Shown here piece by piece: positions 16,984 to 24,091 of a stretch of DNA of 38,892 nt. This DNA is from Candidatus Eiseniibacteriota bacterium (GTDB lineage Bacteria; Eisenbacteria; RBG-16-71-46). The stretch spans positions 1 through 38,892 of the forward strand of contig JANYBS010000123.1 of the NCBI GenBank assembly GCA_025360715.1, written 5' to 3'. Below the pieces are notes generated by a model. That model saw only the letters and a list, made by a program, of their open reading frames with translations, was not told the DNA's origin and did not search any database. The position numbers and the translations under genes were made by a program. Position 1 is the first letter of the stretch. Every line of letters begins with the position of its first letter.

Positions 16984-18321
16984 CTAACCGGCGCGCTGCG
17001 CCGAGGGCACGAGCGCTTCGAGCACGCGCCGCGCGATGTCGGCCGCGGCGGTCGGTCGCGCCAGGCGCCCCGCGCACTCGCGCACCTTCTCGCGCTGCGC
17101 CGGATCCGCGAGCCAGCCGCTCACGGTGCTGGCGACTTCATCGACCGAGCCCGCATGCACCGCCGCACCGCCCGCTTCGAGATAGTCGGCGTTGGCGACC
17201 TCCTGCCCCGGCGTGGGGCGGAACACCACCAATGGCGTGTGCTTGATCAAGGCCTCGGAACACGTGAGCCCGCCGGCCTTGCTCACCACCACATCGGCGG
17301 CCTCGAGCAACTGATCGACCTCGAGCGTGAAGCCCATCGCGCGCACGCGGCCGTTCGTGGACGCCTCGAGCGCGCGCACCTGCTGCAGCAATCGCGCATT
17401 GGTGCCGCAGATGACCACCACCTGGGGCTGCAGCGCAAGGTTGCCAAGCTTCTGCGCCAGTTCGGCCATGGGCCCTACGCCGCTGCCACCCCCCATCACC
17501 AGCACCACGGGCTTGCGCAGATCCAGGTTGAAGTGCGCGCGCGCTTCGCTCTGGCCGTGCATCTGCGCAAAGCGCGGGTCGACGGGGATGCCCGTGACTT
17601 CGATGCGCTCGCGCGGCACGCCGTGGCCGTGGAGTTCGGCCGCCACCTGGTCGCTCGCCACGAAGTAGCGATCCACGTGCGGATACGCCCACAACGGATG
17701 CGCGGTGAAGTCGGTGATCACACAATACAGCGGCGCGCGCAGGCGCCCGGCGCCGCGGCGCGGTGCGAGCGCCTCGATGGGCAGGAAGTGCGTGCACACG
17801 ATGGCGTCGGGTGCCTCGCGCTCGACGACGCGCACGAGCCGCAGCAGCGACAGACGGTCGAACGCCATGCGCGCCGGACCGGCGCTGCGATTGACGGGCT
17901 GCTGCGCCCAGAGCTGATACAGCGCGCCCCACAGGCGCGGCGCGCGCGAAGCCATGGCGGTGTAGCCCTGCGAATACGTGGTGCGATAGAAGCGCGAAGC
18001 AAAGATGAGAGTGTCGACCTCGCGCACGGTCGCCCCGGGCGCCTGCGCGCCCAGCGCATGCGCGATCGCGAGCGCGGCGCTCTTGTGGCCGCTGCCGGCG
18101 GTCGCGTGCAGGATCGCGATGCGAGGGCCGCCGCCGCCGGGACCGGCAAGTGTCTCGACAGCGACGACGCCGCCGCCGGCCGCCGGGAACAGCACCTCGT
18201 TCTCGCCCGCGAGCAGCTTGAGCCGCCGCCGCCACCACGCGCGTTGCAGGCGCAGCCGCGCCCGCCAATTCTGGCGCAACGTGGGGAAGCGCAGGCGGCC
18301 GATGCCGGGGACGCGAACCAT
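16984..18321 (-). CDS. MGDG synthase/MurG-like glycosyltransferase (GT28)
   Basis: A 445-residue GT-B enzyme. The N-terminal domain has the MGDG-synthase signature ILHATAGSGHKSAALAIA. The central part has ITDFTAHPLWAYPHVDRYFVASD, with the His characteristic of the family. The C-terminal donor domain has VLVMGGGSGVG, ICGTNARLL, VVSKAGGLTCSEAL and TPGQEVANADYL. Relatives transfer a galactose or glucose from a UDP-sugar to diacylglycerol, so it may build membrane glycolipids. It starts 32 nt after yraN, possibly in the same transcript. No clear ribosome-binding site precedes the ATG. The sugar and the lipid acceptor cannot be read from the sequence. Confidence 0.88.
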   Translation of the reverse strand: MVRVPGIGRLRFPTLRQNWRARLRLQRAWWRRRLKLLAGENEVLFPAAGGGVVAVETLAGPGGGGPRIAILHATAGSGHKSAALAIAHALGAQAPGATVREVDTLIFASRFYRTTYSQGYTAMASRAPRLWGALYQLWAQQPVNRSAGPARMAFDRLSLLRLVRVVEREAPDAIVCTHFLPIEALAPRRGAGRLRAPLYCVITDFTAHPLWAYPHVDRYFVASDQVAAELHGHGVPRERIEVTGIPVDPRFAQMHGQSEARAHFNLDLRKPVVLVMGGGSGVGPMAELAQKLGNLALQPQVVVICGTNARLLQQVRALEASTNGRVRAMGFTLEVDQLLEAADVVVSKAGGLTCSEALIKHTPLVVFRPTPGQEVANADYLEAGGAAVHAGSVDEVASTVSGWLADPAQREKVRECAGRLARPTAAADIARRVLEALVPSAQRAG

Positions 18322-18353
18322 GTTCGGGGGGCGGGTCTTTCTGGGTCAGGCGA

Positions 18354-18716
18354 CTAGGGGGAATCCGTCACAGCGTTGCGATATCGCACGAGCCGCACTT
18401 CGCCGCTCTCCAGATCGATGGCGACGACGTCGATGCGCACGCGCGCGAATCCTTGTTGCGACAGCGCCTGCGCCGCGCGCACCAAACGCTGCTGCTTGAA
18501 GCGATCGATGGTGGCCGCCGCGCCGCCGAAGTCACCGCGCGAACGCATCCGCACCTCGACCAGCACGCGTGTGGGGCCATCATCGACGACCAGGTCCACT
18601 TCGACACCGCCGAGCCGCGTGTTGCGCGCGATGGTGATACAGCCTTGCATCTCGAGGAACGCCGCCGCCAGCGCTTCGCCGGCGCGGCCACGATCCTGCG
18701 CGAGTCCCATGCTCAC
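18354..18716 (-). CDS. yraN: YraN/UPF0102 family endonuclease-like protein
   Basis: A 120-residue protein of the restriction-endonuclease-like fold. GRAGEALAAAFLEMQG opens the family signature. RNTRLGGVEVDLVVDD and VLVEVRMRSRGDFGG give the D...ExK-like core; the usual Lys is Arg here, seen as VEVRMR. The function of the family is unknown, with DNA repair or recombination suspected. In many bacteria it follows rnhB, as here, although a secreted-protein gene has been placed between them. A terminator-like hairpin lies 35 nt upstream of its start, so it may have its own promoter (TACATT is seen at about 18745-18740). Confidence 0.88.
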   Translation of the reverse strand: MSMGLAQDRGRAGEALAAAFLEMQGCITIARNTRLGGVEVDLVVDDGPTRVLVEVRMRSRGDFGGAAATIDRFKQQRLVRAAQALSQQGFARVRIDVVAIDLESGEVRLVRYRNAVTDSP

Positions 18717-18750
18717 CTACGCGGGGGCGTGTGGCCACAGAATGTAGCAC

Positions 18751-18786
18751 GAAGGCCCCGCTGCGTGCGGATGCGGCGGGGCCTTC
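18751..18786 (-). terminator. Hairpin terminator after the secreted-protein gene
   Basis: A perfect 11-bp stem (18751-18761 with 18776-18786; GAAGGCCCCGC and complement) and a 14-nt loop, 19 nt past the stop of the secreted-protein gene. No T-run is present. Confidence 0.55.
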
Positions 18787-18805
18787 GAATGGTCGCGAGA
18801 AACGG

Positions 18806-19483
18806 CTACCGGTAGCGGATCTTGAGCGCTCCCCACGCGCCGCTGCGCGCGCCGACCACGGCGTCGCAGGTGGCCGAGAGCCACATGGGGATGTTGCCGC
18901 CGAATACGGTGCACGCATCCTGCACGCTCTGGCCTTCGGGCCAGGACACGAACGTGTACCCGGGTGCCGTACAAGCACTCAGGTTGAGCGCGGTCAGCGG
19001 CACGAAACCCGCGGGGCTGCCCAGGTCCTTGATCTTGATCCGCAGGAAGCACGCACGGTCCACGGGGATCGCCGTCGGCAACGCGATCGTGCGGAGCCCC
19101 AGTGTGCTGCCGCCGCAGCTGATCACGGTCGTGAACGTCTGCGACGGACCCAGTGCCTGCGCGGGATCTGGCACCAGTGAACCCGGCGCGCCGACCGCAG
19201 CCACGGGCGTGACCGTGAACTGCACATTGTTGTTGGTGCCACACAGCAGCAACTTGAGCGCGGTGATCTGCACCGCGCGCGGCGCCGGGCACACCGAGCA
19301 CTGCGCGGGGTCGAGATACTGGAACACACTGTAGGCGGTGAACTCCCGGCCCTGTTCCCAGTTGGCGTTCACGATGCCGAGCGAGCAGGTGCTCGATGCG
19401 TCGGCGGCGAGCGCGGCGCGCGGCGTCGCGCTGGTGGTGAGCAGGGCGAGCAGGGCGAGTGCGGCGGCAAGAAGTCTGTGCAT
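18806..19483 (-). CDS. Cysteine-rich secreted protein, unknown function
   Basis: The ATG at 19483 has GGAGG upstream and starts a clear signal peptide (MHRLLAAALALLALL, cleaved near ALA at 27). The mature part is about 198 residues with around nine Cys spread over its length (STCSLGIV, CSVC, LLLCGTNNN, VISCGG, ACFLRI, LSACTAPG, DACTVFG, ATCDAV). The protein reads as a beta-rich domain stabilised by disulfides, ending in WGALKIRYR. It lies between rnhB and yraN, in a place that is normally empty. It resembles uncharacterised secreted proteins of uncultured high-GC bacteria; no function can be given. Confidence 0.7.
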   Translation of the reverse strand: MHRLLAAALALLALLTTSATPRAALAADASSTCSLGIVNANWEQGREFTAYSVFQYLDPAQCSVCPAPRAVQITALKLLLCGTNNNVQFTVTPVAAVGAPGSLVPDPAQALGPSQTFTTVISCGGSTLGLRTIALPTAIPVDRACFLRIKIKDLGSPAGFVPLTALNLSACTAPGYTFVSWPEGQSVQDACTVFGGNIPMWLSATCDAVVGARSGAWGALKIRYR

Positions 19484-19561
19484 GGCGGCCTCCAAGGCGA
19501 GTGGGTCGCCGTTGAGTCTACGCCTGCACAGGGCGCGCGGGCAGCGGCTTTTCAGCGCTTT

Positions 19562-20206
19562 TCAGCGCGGCGTGAGTAGCAGCGGCAGTTCCAGCGCCGC
19601 CACCGGCGCGTAGCTGAAACGGTGCAGCGCGCACGGGCCGTGGGCGCGCAGGGCGGCCATGTGCTCGGCGGTGCCATAGCCCTTGTGCTGGGCGAAGCCG
19701 TAGTGCGGGTAGACGCGGTCGAGCCGCTCCATGATGCGGTCCCGCACCACTTTGGCGAGGATGCTCGCGGCCGCGATGCTCAGGCAGGTCGCGTCGCCCG
19801 AGATCACGGTGGTCTGCTCGCACGGCAGCCCGGCCACGGGATCGTTGCCGTCGATCAGCGCGAGTTCCGGCGTGAGTGACAGCCGAAACACCGCGCGGCG
19901 CATGGCCAGATGCGTGGCCTGGCGGATATTCACCCGGTCGATCTCGCGCGGGCCGACCACCGCCCATGCGAAAGCCCGGGCGCCTTGCAGCACCCGGGCG
20001 AATGACGCATCGCGCTGCTTCGCGCTGAGTTGTTTGCTGTCGTGCAGACCGCTCCAGTCGAGCGAGAGGTCAAGCACCGCCGCTGCAGCGACCACGGGCC
20101 CGGCGAGCGGGCCGCGGCCGGCTTCATCGACACCGGCGACTGTCGCACGCTCGCCCGCGATACGGGCTTCGGCGTGCGCCAGCGTGCGCCAGCGCGGAAA
20201 CTTCAC
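19562..20206 (-). CDS. rnhB: Ribonuclease HII
   Basis: Removes ribonucleotides from DNA and RNA primers. The GTG start at 20206 overlaps the rplS stop (GTGA) and gives 214 residues, a normal length; the longer frame is a shadow inside rplS. Active-site signatures are VAGVDEAGRGPLAGPVV (Asp27, Glu28), LALIDGNDPV (third carboxylate) and SIAAASILAKVVRDRIM (fourth). The GYGTAEHMAAL motif typical of RNase HII is present. It is translationally coupled to L19, as in the common trmD-rplS-rnhB cluster. Confidence 0.96.
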   Translation of the reverse strand: MKFPRWRTLAHAEARIAGERATVAGVDEAGRGPLAGPVVAAAAVLDLSLDWSGLHDSKQLSAKQRDASFARVLQGARAFAWAVVGPREIDRVNIRQATHLAMRRAVFRLSLTPELALIDGNDPVAGLPCEQTTVISGDATCLSIAAASILAKVVRDRIMERLDRVYPHYGFAQHKGYGTAEHMAALRAHGPCALHRFSYAPVAALELPLLLTPR

Positions 20207-20568
20207 TTCTTCGCGGCTTCGACCTTGGGCGCCTTGTCCTGCAGACGGGCGGCCTTGCCCTTCTTCTTGCGCAGGTAGAACAACTTGGCGCGGCGGACCT
20301 TCTTCTGGCCGAGCACCTTGATGTCGGCGATCGACGGCGAGTGCAGCGGCCACGTGCGCTCGACACCCACACCTTCGGAGATCTTGCGGACCGTGAAGGT
20401 CTTGCGCATGCCAGCGCCACGGACGTTCGTGACCTCACCCTTGAACTTCTGCTGGCGCTCCTTGTCACCTTCGATGACTCGGACGCTCACCTCGACGGTC
20501 GTGCCGGGGCGAAGGTCAGGGGTCGCACTCTTGAGTTGCGTGTTCTCGATCTTCTCGATCAGGCCCAT
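20203..20568 (-). CDS. rplS: 50S ribosomal protein L19
   Basis: Binds at the subunit interface of the large ribosomal subunit. The ATG at 20568 has AAGGAG 6 nt upstream and starts MGLIEKIENTQLK. RPGTTVEVSVRVIEGDKERQQ and FTVRKISEGVGVERTWPLHSP are diagnostic of L19, and the end is KVRRAKLFYLRKKKGKAARL plus a short Lys/Ala tail (121 residues). It heads a two-gene unit with rnhB. It has its own promoter and a structured leader. This is unlike the usual situation, where it follows trmD directly; here trmD is about 10.3 kb upstream. Confidence 0.98.
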   Translation of the reverse strand: MGLIEKIENTQLKSATPDLRPGTTVEVSVRVIEGDKERQQKFKGEVTNVRGAGMRKTFTVRKISEGVGVERTWPLHSPSIADIKVLGQKKVRRAKLFYLRKKKGKAARLQDKAPKVEAAKK

Positions 20569-20620
20569 GGCGGGCTCCTTTCTCATCAAAAAGCCCGCTG
20601 GACGGGCGATGCATAAGCGG
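20569..20620 (-). promoter_or_regulatory. rplS 5' leader with two mutually exclusive hairpins
   Basis: The predicted leader RNA holds GCCCG (20607-20603) pairing with CGGGC (20597-20593), followed at once by five U: a terminator-like hairpin. The overlapping GCGGGCU (20598-20592) can instead pair perfectly with AGCCCGC (20576-20570), a 7-bp stem that takes in the last two bases of the AAGGAG ribosome-binding site. Both structures use the CGGGC strand, so only one can form. CAUC/GAUG also flank the first hairpin. This is a candidate attenuation or translation-control element for L19. Confidence 0.5.
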
Positions 20621-20626
20621 CCGCGG

Positions 20627-20656
20627 AGTATAGGCGAAAACGCGCTCGAGCGCCAA
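20627..20656 (-). promoter_or_regulatory. rplS promoter with overlapping palindromes
   Basis: -35 TTGGCG (20656-20651), an 18-nt spacer, and -10 TATACT (20632-20627). The 15-nt inverted repeat GCGCCAAGTTGGCGC (20650-20664) covers the -35 box. The 12-nt palindrome GCGCTCGAGCGC (20642-20653) covers the upstream end of the spacer and part of the -35. Either could be an operator. A 6-bp GC hairpin (20668-20683) just upstream may end the preceding lipoprotein transcript. Confidence 0.6.
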
Positions 20657-20730
20657 GTTGGCGCGGCGGGCGGGAGGCCGCCCCTTCGGCAGGGGTGGAA
20701 ACAGGAGCAAAAGCGCTGGGATCGCGCGAC

Positions 20731-21417
20731 TTAAGGCCACCAGAAGTCGCCCAGGGCATTGCCGCAGACGAAGCCGGCGTAAGGATGGTTCCGCGATCCC
20801 ACGGTCCCCGGGGCGGGCTCGACGGTGAGCCCTTCGAGCCACCACCTTGAGCTGTCCGCAGCGACGCGTGCGGCCCTTGCAGCGGGTCTGAGCGCCGCCG
20901 CATCACCGCGCACCAGGGCGAACGCCACGACGTTCTCCATGGGCATCCTCCCCTCCCGCGCGAGCCAGCCGTCCCGGCGCGCCTCGATCCGCAGCGTGCG
21001 ATACAGCGTCCGCCGCCACGGCGTATCACTTGTGCGGGGCAGATCGTCGTCGCCCGGCTGGTAGGGCCCGAGCGTCATGTGCGTGCTCCCGGTGGCGGGC
21101 GCGCTGGCGGCGGTGCCACCGGCTGATCGGGGCATTCGAATGGTGCGAACTCGCGAGGACACGAGGCTCGTGTCGGCTTCGTCGTGGTCGCGGATCCTGC
21201 GGCTGAGCGTGTAGTCGCGCGTGAAGAGCGATTCGAGCGTTGCCACGTCATGCGCGTTCCAAGCGGCCTCGAAGAGTCGCACGACGCCTTCGGGCGTGCG
21301 GCGCAGGTCTTCGCCGTGCGCGGCAGGAATCGGCGCGAGCGGGTCGGGCGCACAGCCGGTCGGGCTCAGAACCCAGAGCAGGCACAAGCAGGTGAACGTG
21401 CGGCGGGGAGCATTCAT
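20731..21417 (-). CDS. Lipoprotein of a three-copy local family (copy A)
   Basis: A 228-residue protein with a signal peptide and lipobox (LSPTGC, Cys22). GGAGG lies 6 nt before the ATG. Next comes a segment shared with two neighbours: TPEGVVRLFEAAWNAHDVATLESLFTRDY. This reads like the start of an NTF2/SnoaL-like cone domain (polyketide-cyclase or DUF4440 type). A later shared part is FALVRGDAAALRPAARAARVAADSSRWWLEGL, matching the LVRGDS...PDSTRW motif of the other two but more diverged. The central part is variable and the end has Cys in AGFVCGNALGDFWWP. It lies upstream of the rplS promoter. Function unknown. Confidence 0.75.
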   Translation of the reverse strand: MNAPRRTFTCLCLLWVLSPTGCAPDPLAPIPAAHGEDLRRTPEGVVRLFEAAWNAHDVATLESLFTRDYTLSRRIRDHDEADTSLVSSRVRTIRMPRSAGGTAASAPATGSTHMTLGPYQPGDDDLPRTSDTPWRRTLYRTLRIEARRDGWLAREGRMPMENVVAFALVRGDAAALRPAARAARVAADSSRWWLEGLTVEPAPGTVGSRNHPYAGFVCGNALGDFWWP

Positions 21418-21495
21418 GAGTACCTCCAGGTACGCATGAACCCCCGAGTGCGCGGCGTGGTTCCAGAAGGCTGGCGCGGGTGATGAAGATTAACG

Positions 21496-22188
21496 TCAGA
21501 GATACAACATCAGCAACGAGAACCAAGTGCTTGTCTGCGTGGGCAGCGCGTGAAGGCCGCCGGAACCCGTCAGTGTCTCGTCCTCCATGCGGTCGATGTA
21601 CCACCGGGTGCTGTCGGGCTTGAAGCCCTGGGCGGCGAGCGCGGGCGGGATCTGCGCGGAGTCCCCGCGGACCAGATAGAAGAGCGCGAAGCCTTGGACC
21701 TGCTTGGTCTCGGCGGGCCCAAGACCACCATCGATGACCACATCCAACACCACGTGCGTACGAATCGCTTGATGCCAGCGGTTCGCGTGCCCGGGGCGCG
21801 GATCGCTCAGTGGCAACAGCGTGCGGTCGAAGAAGAGCGTGATCTTCGCGAGCGCCGCATGAGTGCTATCGCCCACGAACATATGCGACGTCGCCTGCAA
21901 CTCGGGATCGCGGCCCCACGGATGCGGCGCCGAATTCGCGGAGGAGTCGCCGGCGGCCGGAACCAGCACGTAGTCTTGCGCGAAGAGCGCGGAGTAGCGG
22001 TGCACGTCGCGGCTCTGCCAGCAATACTCGAAGCGTTGCACCGCGCCGGCGGGCGAGTTCGAGGATGGCGCGGAATCGGGCACGGGCTTGGGCCCTGTCG
22101 AACGCGCGAAGCAGCCGGCGAGCGCGAGCATGGTGGCTAGTGCTATGAGTGTTGCGAGTGCTGAGTAGATACGGCAGATACGCGGCAC
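21496..22188 (-). CDS. Lipoprotein of a three-copy local family (copy B)
   Basis: The GTG start at 22188 has GGAGG about 5 nt upstream and begins a signal peptide with lipobox LALAGC, giving 230 residues. An earlier start at 22239 falls in the -35 box and is rejected. The mature protein has SPAGAVQRFEYCWQSRDVHRYSALFAQDY and then WGRDPELQATSHMFVGD. HAALAKITLFFD and the well-conserved block FYLVRGDSAQIPPALAAQGFKPDSTRWYI follow. Copy C matches it closely along the whole length. The fold is probably NTF2-like. It has its own promoter at 22210-22239. Function unknown. Confidence 0.78.
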   Translation of the reverse strand: MPRICRIYSALATLIALATMLALAGCFARSTGPKPVPDSAPSSNSPAGAVQRFEYCWQSRDVHRYSALFAQDYVLVPAAGDSSANSAPHPWGRDPELQATSHMFVGDSTHAALAKITLFFDRTLLPLSDPRPGHANRWHQAIRTHVVLDVVIDGGLGPAETKQVQGFALFYLVRGDSAQIPPALAAQGFKPDSTRWYIDRMEDETLTGSGGLHALPTQTSTWFSLLMLYL

Positions 22189-22209
22189 GGCGCCTCCGGA
22201 TGAACGACA

Positions 22210-22239
22210 AGCGTAATGCTCGGCGCGCGCCCTCGCCAA
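22210..22239 (-). promoter_or_regulatory. Predicted promoter of lipoprotein copy B
   Basis: -35 TTGGCG (22239-22234), an 18-nt spacer, and -10 TACGCT (22215-22210), about 15 nt before the ribosome-binding site. The spacing and hexamers follow the same pattern as rplS and the epimerase operon. The remaining space up to 22538 holds no gene I can support; a TTGACA on the plus strand at 22270-22275 has no fitting -10. Confidence 0.5.
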
Positions 22240-22538
22240 TGCTTGGCGCGCGGGTGTGAAAGGCGGCCCTTGACACGTTTACGCGGCTGTCGAATCGCAA
22301 GGCGAGACTGCGAGTGCCGCGTGTGCGTATCGCGCCGACGCTGCCCGTACGGGCGCTGCGCGAGGTGATCACTCGCGCGTTGTCGGAGCGACGCGCGTTC
22401 GCCCACGTGCGTGGCTCTGCGAGCGCCTAAAACACGCATGCGATGATATGCACGCCACCGCGAACTCGCCCCCGCGATGGGTGTCTCGTGCAGCGTCATC
22501 GTGTCGATGTTCTCGCTCCGTCCAAGCTGCGCCGCGGC

Positions 22539-23334
22539 ATGTTCACGTATCTCAAGCGTGATCACCACAGCTTGGCCCTGTTCCTCGTGTACCTGGGCGA
22601 GTTCGACGCCCAGCAGCTCTACCTGCCCGAGGCGTACCCGTCGATGTACGCCCACTGCCGCGGCGAGCTGCGGCTCGCGCACGACGCCGCGACGCGGCGC
22701 ATACACGCTGCACGTCACGCTCGCCGCCACCCCGTGCTGATCGACGCCATCGCCGAAGGCCGAATCGAGCTGAGCGCGATCGGGCTGCTCGGCCCGCACC
22801 TGAGCGATGGCAATGCCGAGGCGCTCGTGGCGCTGGCCGCAGGCAAAAGCTGCGTCGAGATCCGCCAAGCGCTGGAGCGCGAACTCGGTTTGAACCGAGT
22901 CCCGGGCACGTTCGGCGAGGCCGACGAACTCGGTTCAAACCGAGTTCATGAAGGCGCTAAGCGCCACGAACTACGCGACTTACTCTCGGCCGAGGTTCGC
23001 GACTTGCTCGACCGCGCACACGATGGCCTGTCGCACACGGTGGGCTTCGAGGACACTCAAGAGGTGCTGCGGCGCGCCGTTCATCGAATCAAAGCGCGCG
23101 CAGGCCGCGGCCGAGCGCGCCGAGTACGCCGCCAAGGTCGCGCGGGCACAGGAGCTGGTGCCGTGGGTTCGCAGTCTCCGCGTGCCAAAGGCAGAGGCGC
23201 TCGACCTTTGCATTCGCTACGGCGACATCCCCAACGCCACGCTCGAGGAACGACTCAAGGCCGTGCTCAAGCATATGGGACCGCGCGGAACCAAGTACGA
23301 ACCTGCGCCCCCGCCCGCGCAAAAGCCTCCATGA
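22539..23334 (+). pseudogene. Frameshifted DUF222/HNH-endonuclease-family relic
   Basis: The first frame (from ATG 22539; open from 22443) reads LFLVYLGEFDAQQLYLPEAY, SMYAHCRGELRLAHDAATRRI and LSAIGLLGPHLSDGN. This is the N-terminal helical domain of a family of HNH-nuclease-like proteins abundant in uncultured high-GC bacteria. LLSAEVRDLLDRAHDGLSH and EVLRRAVHRI follow. Near 23090 the coding signal moves by +1 into the frame ending at 23334 (ESKRAQAAAERAEYAAKVARAQEL, LCIRYGDIPNATLEERLKAVLKHMGP). No HNH motif is present. Two palindromes are embedded in frame at 22882-22946. It is probably a decaying copy; a sequencing error at the shift is possible. Confidence 0.6.
22882..22946. repeat. Pair of inverted palindromic repeats inside the HNH relic
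   Basis: ACTCGGTTTGAACCGAGT (22883-22900) and its exact reverse complement ACTCGGTTCAAACCGAGT (22928-22945) lie 27 nt apart. Each is a near-perfect palindrome of two 8-nt arms. Both are read in frame as ELGLNRV and ELGSNRV. The arrangement resembles protein-coding palindromic elements of other genomes. Confidence 0.7.
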
Positions 23335-23420
23335 ACCGCCGCACGCAGCCGAGCGCTCGCGCGAGGCGTGAAGCTCGAAAACCCAACCGCCTCACGCAGC
23401 CGAGCGCTCGCGCGAGGCGT
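23334..23420. repeat. Two 36-nt direct repeats with internal palindromes between convergent genes
   Basis: Copies at 23334-23369 and 23385-23420 differ at one base and are 51 nt apart start to start. Each contains CGAGCGCTCG and the overlapping CTCGCGCGAG. In copy 2 the outer arms CGCCTC/GAGGCG close a larger stem. Copy 1 begins at the relic's stop codon, and copy 2 ends 6 nt before the stop of the convergent lipoprotein. They probably act as REP-like bidirectional transcript ends. Confidence 0.65.
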
Positions 23421-23426
23421 CACGCC

Positions 23427-24062
23427 CTAAAAAAACAGTCGCTTGATCTGCAGCCAGCTCGTGTTCGTGCCGGTGCCGGGCTGTTCGTCCCAAGTGCGGA
23501 TCCACCAGCGGGTGCTGTCGGGAACCACGCCGTGCGAGGCGAGCTTGGCGGGGATCTGCACCGAGTCGCCGCGCACCAGGTGGAACGTGGCGCCGCCGGC
23601 GTAGGTGCGCGGTTCGGTAAGGCCGTTGCTGAGCACAAGGCTCAGCTGCACCGTCGCGGTCGTGGTCACGACCTGGTGCCACTTGGGATCGGCGCCGGGC
23701 GTGGGGTCGGGCGTGGCGGTCAGGCTGGAGCCCAACTTCACCGACACTGAGGCCACGTGCGGGTGGATGACGTCGCCGATCAGGATCGACGTCGCGGTCT
23801 TCTCTTCGGCGTCGCGACCCCATGCGAGCATCACGGCGTCGGCCGAGTCGGCGCTGATCGGCGTCACGCGAAAATCGGCGCTGAGCAGGTTCGCGTAACC
23901 ATCGGCGTCACGATGGTTCCACGTGTACTCGAGCACACGCACGGCGTTCACGGGCGAGTCAGGCACAGGTGCGGCGGCAGGCGGCGGCGCGGTGGCGCTC
24001 TTGCCGCACCCGGCGAGCGTCACAAGTGCGGCGACCATGATCGCTCCATATCGGCGCTTCAC
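23427..24062 (-). CDS. Lipoprotein of a three-copy local family (copy C)
   Basis: The GTG start at 24062 has GGAGG 5 nt upstream and opens a signal peptide with lipobox TLAGC, giving 211 residues. A Pro/Ala linker follows the Cys. Then come SPVNAVRVLEYTWNHRDADGYANLLSADF, WGRDAEEKTATSILIGD, DPKWHQVVTTTATVQLSL and FHLVRGDSVQIPAKLASHGVVPDSTRWWI. The last block is nearly identical to copy B, so the two are recent relatives, with copy A more distant. It starts 29 nt after the glycosyltransferase stop and may be the last gene of the glycan operon. Function unknown. Confidence 0.78.
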   Translation of the reverse strand: MKRRYGAIMVAALVTLAGCGKSATAPPPAAAPVPDSPVNAVRVLEYTWNHRDADGYANLLSADFRVTPISADSADAVMLAWGRDAEEKTATSILIGDVIHPHVASVSVKLGSSLTATPDPTPGADPKWHQVVTTTATVQLSLVLSNGLTEPRTYAGGATFHLVRGDSVQIPAKLASHGVVPDSTRWWIRTWDEQPGTGTNTSWLQIKRLFF

Positions 24063-24091
24063 TGGAACCTCCAGTGCCACGACCCACCGCG

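Noticed and set aside
23334-23420. CRISPR-like pair of 36-nt repeats
   Set aside because: Only two copies with a 15-nt gap and no cas genes; palindromes and convergent position fit a REP-like terminator better.
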